Assembly: GCA_934045075.1 (NCBI GenBank)
Contig: OW203724.1
Location: 4,613,908-4,677,907 of the forward strand
DNA from: Yponomeuta sedellus
Lineage: Eukaryota; Arthropoda; Insecta; Lepidoptera; Yponomeutidae
Direction: 5' to 3'
Length of the DNA stretch: 64,000 nt
Shown: positions 62,788 through 64,000 of the stretch, one piece after another
Position numbering within the stretch: the first letter of the stretch is position 1
Layout: every line of letters starts with the position of its first letter
The notes under the pieces: model-generated
What the model was told of the DNA's origin: nothing
What the model saw: the letters and a program-made list of their open reading frames with translations, nothing else
The model's database searches: none
Translations under genes and position numbers: made by a program

Positions 62788-63222
62788 TAGAGTTGCTCAA
62801 AAAGTGGCGTATTACAGGGACTATTACACTCATGTGGGCTATTACACTCTCGTGCTTTTTTTACCTTTCCCGCACTCGTGCGTTTTCTTTCCCAACTGTC
62901 AAAATAATGTCTATTAAAAAAAAAAACAACCATGAAGTTTTTACTAAAAAAATTCATAGAAGTTTTTATGAGCTACTAATTTGTTTCAATATCAGATTTA
63001 ATGATTTGATTGAATGAGTTAAGTTAGGTTTCATTTTATCTCATCTCATTAAATTTCATATCAATAAAAAAATTCTACTGAAGACTTGGCTGTATGGGCA
63101 TAGTTCCCTTTGCCTACTGTAATAGGTGAAGAAAAAAAATCTCTGCTTATATTTTTTTACGGTTGGCGCCATTTTCCAAATATTTTTTCTTTATTAAATT
63201 GCTTATTTTTTTCGCAACTGTA
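62788..63222 (-). mobile_element. MITE A, uninterrupted copy
   Basis: 435 bp. Ends TAGAGTTGCTCAAAAAGTGG and TTCGCAACTGTA. Its internal order is the reverse of the copy at 29795-37090, and it has GTTTTTACTAAAAAAATTC where that copy carries element B. It sits between the two halves of a family L repeat. The border bases GTAA and TTAG are decayed TTAA. Confidence 0.8.
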
Positions 63223-63239
63223 TTAGAAATAGTCGTTCA

Positions 63240-63360
63240 GTACACGTGCGGAACCGTCATTGCAACTTGTTCCGACTGTCAACCCTCGCCGCCGGCTGCG
63301 CCTCGGCTCGGGTAGAAATTTGTCGGAACTCTTTGCAATGACAGCCTTTCCGCACTTGTA
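63240..63360. mobile_element. small fold-back element
   Basis: GTGCGGAACCGTCATTGCAA, then GTTCCGAC, pairs with GTCGGAACTCTTTGCAATGA, then CCTTTCCGCAC. The centre is GC-rich (CCCTCGCCGCCGGCTGCGCC). About 120 bp. Confidence 0.7.
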
Positions 63361-63439
63361 ATGAAATATACTTACTATACATTCTGTTTTCTGATTGTCA
63401 AAGTACAATGTAAAATGTACTCCATCTGTCAAAAGCACT

Positions 63440-64000
63440 GCAGCGTCCTAATTATAAAAAAGACTATGTTCTAGTTTGATTCTTTTGTACACTCCTATGA
63501 ACATACATTCTTAAGAGCCAATCACATTGCTTTCCTTTTGGGCTCCGCCATAGTCAGGTAGAACCCAGAGAACAATCAAAAGTGTACTGACAAAACGTAA
63601 CGAGGCAGTTACAAGGTGTTTATCCTGATACGTACTTGGATTTGTAGTTATTCAAGTAACCGGAAGCGTGCGGCTTTTTGGCAGTTGGCACGGGTGCCTG
63701 ATTTGTTTTGGCTACGACGACGGCCGGCCGCTGCCGCTGCGGAACCTGTGAGCCTGACTAATGGACAAAGTGTGTCTATCTTTTCGTCAGCGGTTTGTAC
63801 AAACTTTAACTTAGAATTGAAAGATTGACATTCTTCTAGAGATGAATAGTTAGGCAGGTAGGTAATAGGTGTTAGTATTAAAGGGGATATTATAAATTGC
63901 ACATTAGATAAATAATCACCTATCAATTTCTTTCTATCATTTATATAGTTTCTTACATCAAATAAATTATTTCACTAACTTTCAAATAAAATAGATATTG
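63440..64000. other. no gene seen
   Basis: 63616-63828 and 63648-63926 are open on opposite strands and overlap. A GC-rich GACGGCCGGCCGCTGCCGCT patch explains the alanine-rich frame. No domain. Confidence 0.4.

Noticed and set aside
62793..63017. Plus- and minus-strand frames as genes
   Set aside because: They lie wholly inside MITE A, which is non-coding in the other copy.

Overview
The window is non-coding, transposon-dense nuclear DNA of an animal, most probably a moth or butterfly. I infer this from AT-rich sequence, several tRNA-headed SINE families with lepidopteran-type tails, many 5'-truncated LINE tails, and TC...CTAG elements like those common in Lepidoptera. No host gene can be supported with confidence. 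The only possible host-type coding piece is a short THAP-like exon fragment at 6396-6593 with a good splice donor. The rest could be intergenic or lie inside a very large intron.

Layout. 0-17 kb: scattered SINEs, hairpin MITEs and LINE tails, many inserted in one another. 17.8-22.9 kb: a decayed CR1/Jockey-type LINE (endonuclease, then reverse transcriptase, then 3' UTR). A second LINE sits inside it in the opposite orientation, with a 7-bp target duplication. 23-29 kb: MITEs, SINEs and a 265-bp tandem duplication. 29.2-37.1 kb is the main landmark. A LINE tail runs into a 506-bp CCTG/CGTG microsatellite. Next comes a TTAA-flanked MITE (A), split by a TA-flanked element (B), which is split in turn by a Ty3/gypsy LTR retrotransposon on the minus strand with 461-bp LTRs. 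The retrotransposon has a tRNA-Leu-like primer site, an in-LTR TATA/initiator promoter, gag with a CCHC knuckle, a canonical -1 slippery heptamer at the gag-pol junction, and pol with PR, RT, RNase H and integrase. There is no env. Gag carries one in-frame stop, and pol is broken by two small frameshifting lesions. 37-44 kb is mostly unlabelled DNA with some SINEs. 44 kb holds a CTCGT pentanucleotide array. 44.7-60 kb: many copies of one SINE family, several LINE 3' fragments and hairpin MITEs. 60.6-61.4 kb: the 3' end of a second gypsy element with its LTR. 62.5-64 kb: SINE, LINE and MITE fragments, including a second copy of MITE A that serves as the empty-site reference for the nest at 30-37 kb.

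The most frequent repeat is a SINE of about 360 bp, with around a dozen copies or fragments. Its 5' half matches the internal-promoter region of 5S rRNA rather than a tRNA. These elements do not form a pathway. What they share is a layered insertion history, and in several places the empty site, target duplication and order of insertion can be read from the sequence.

Family letters (A, B, D-F, H, J-N, P-T, S1-S4) are labels made for this window. Edges of elements without target duplications are approximate.
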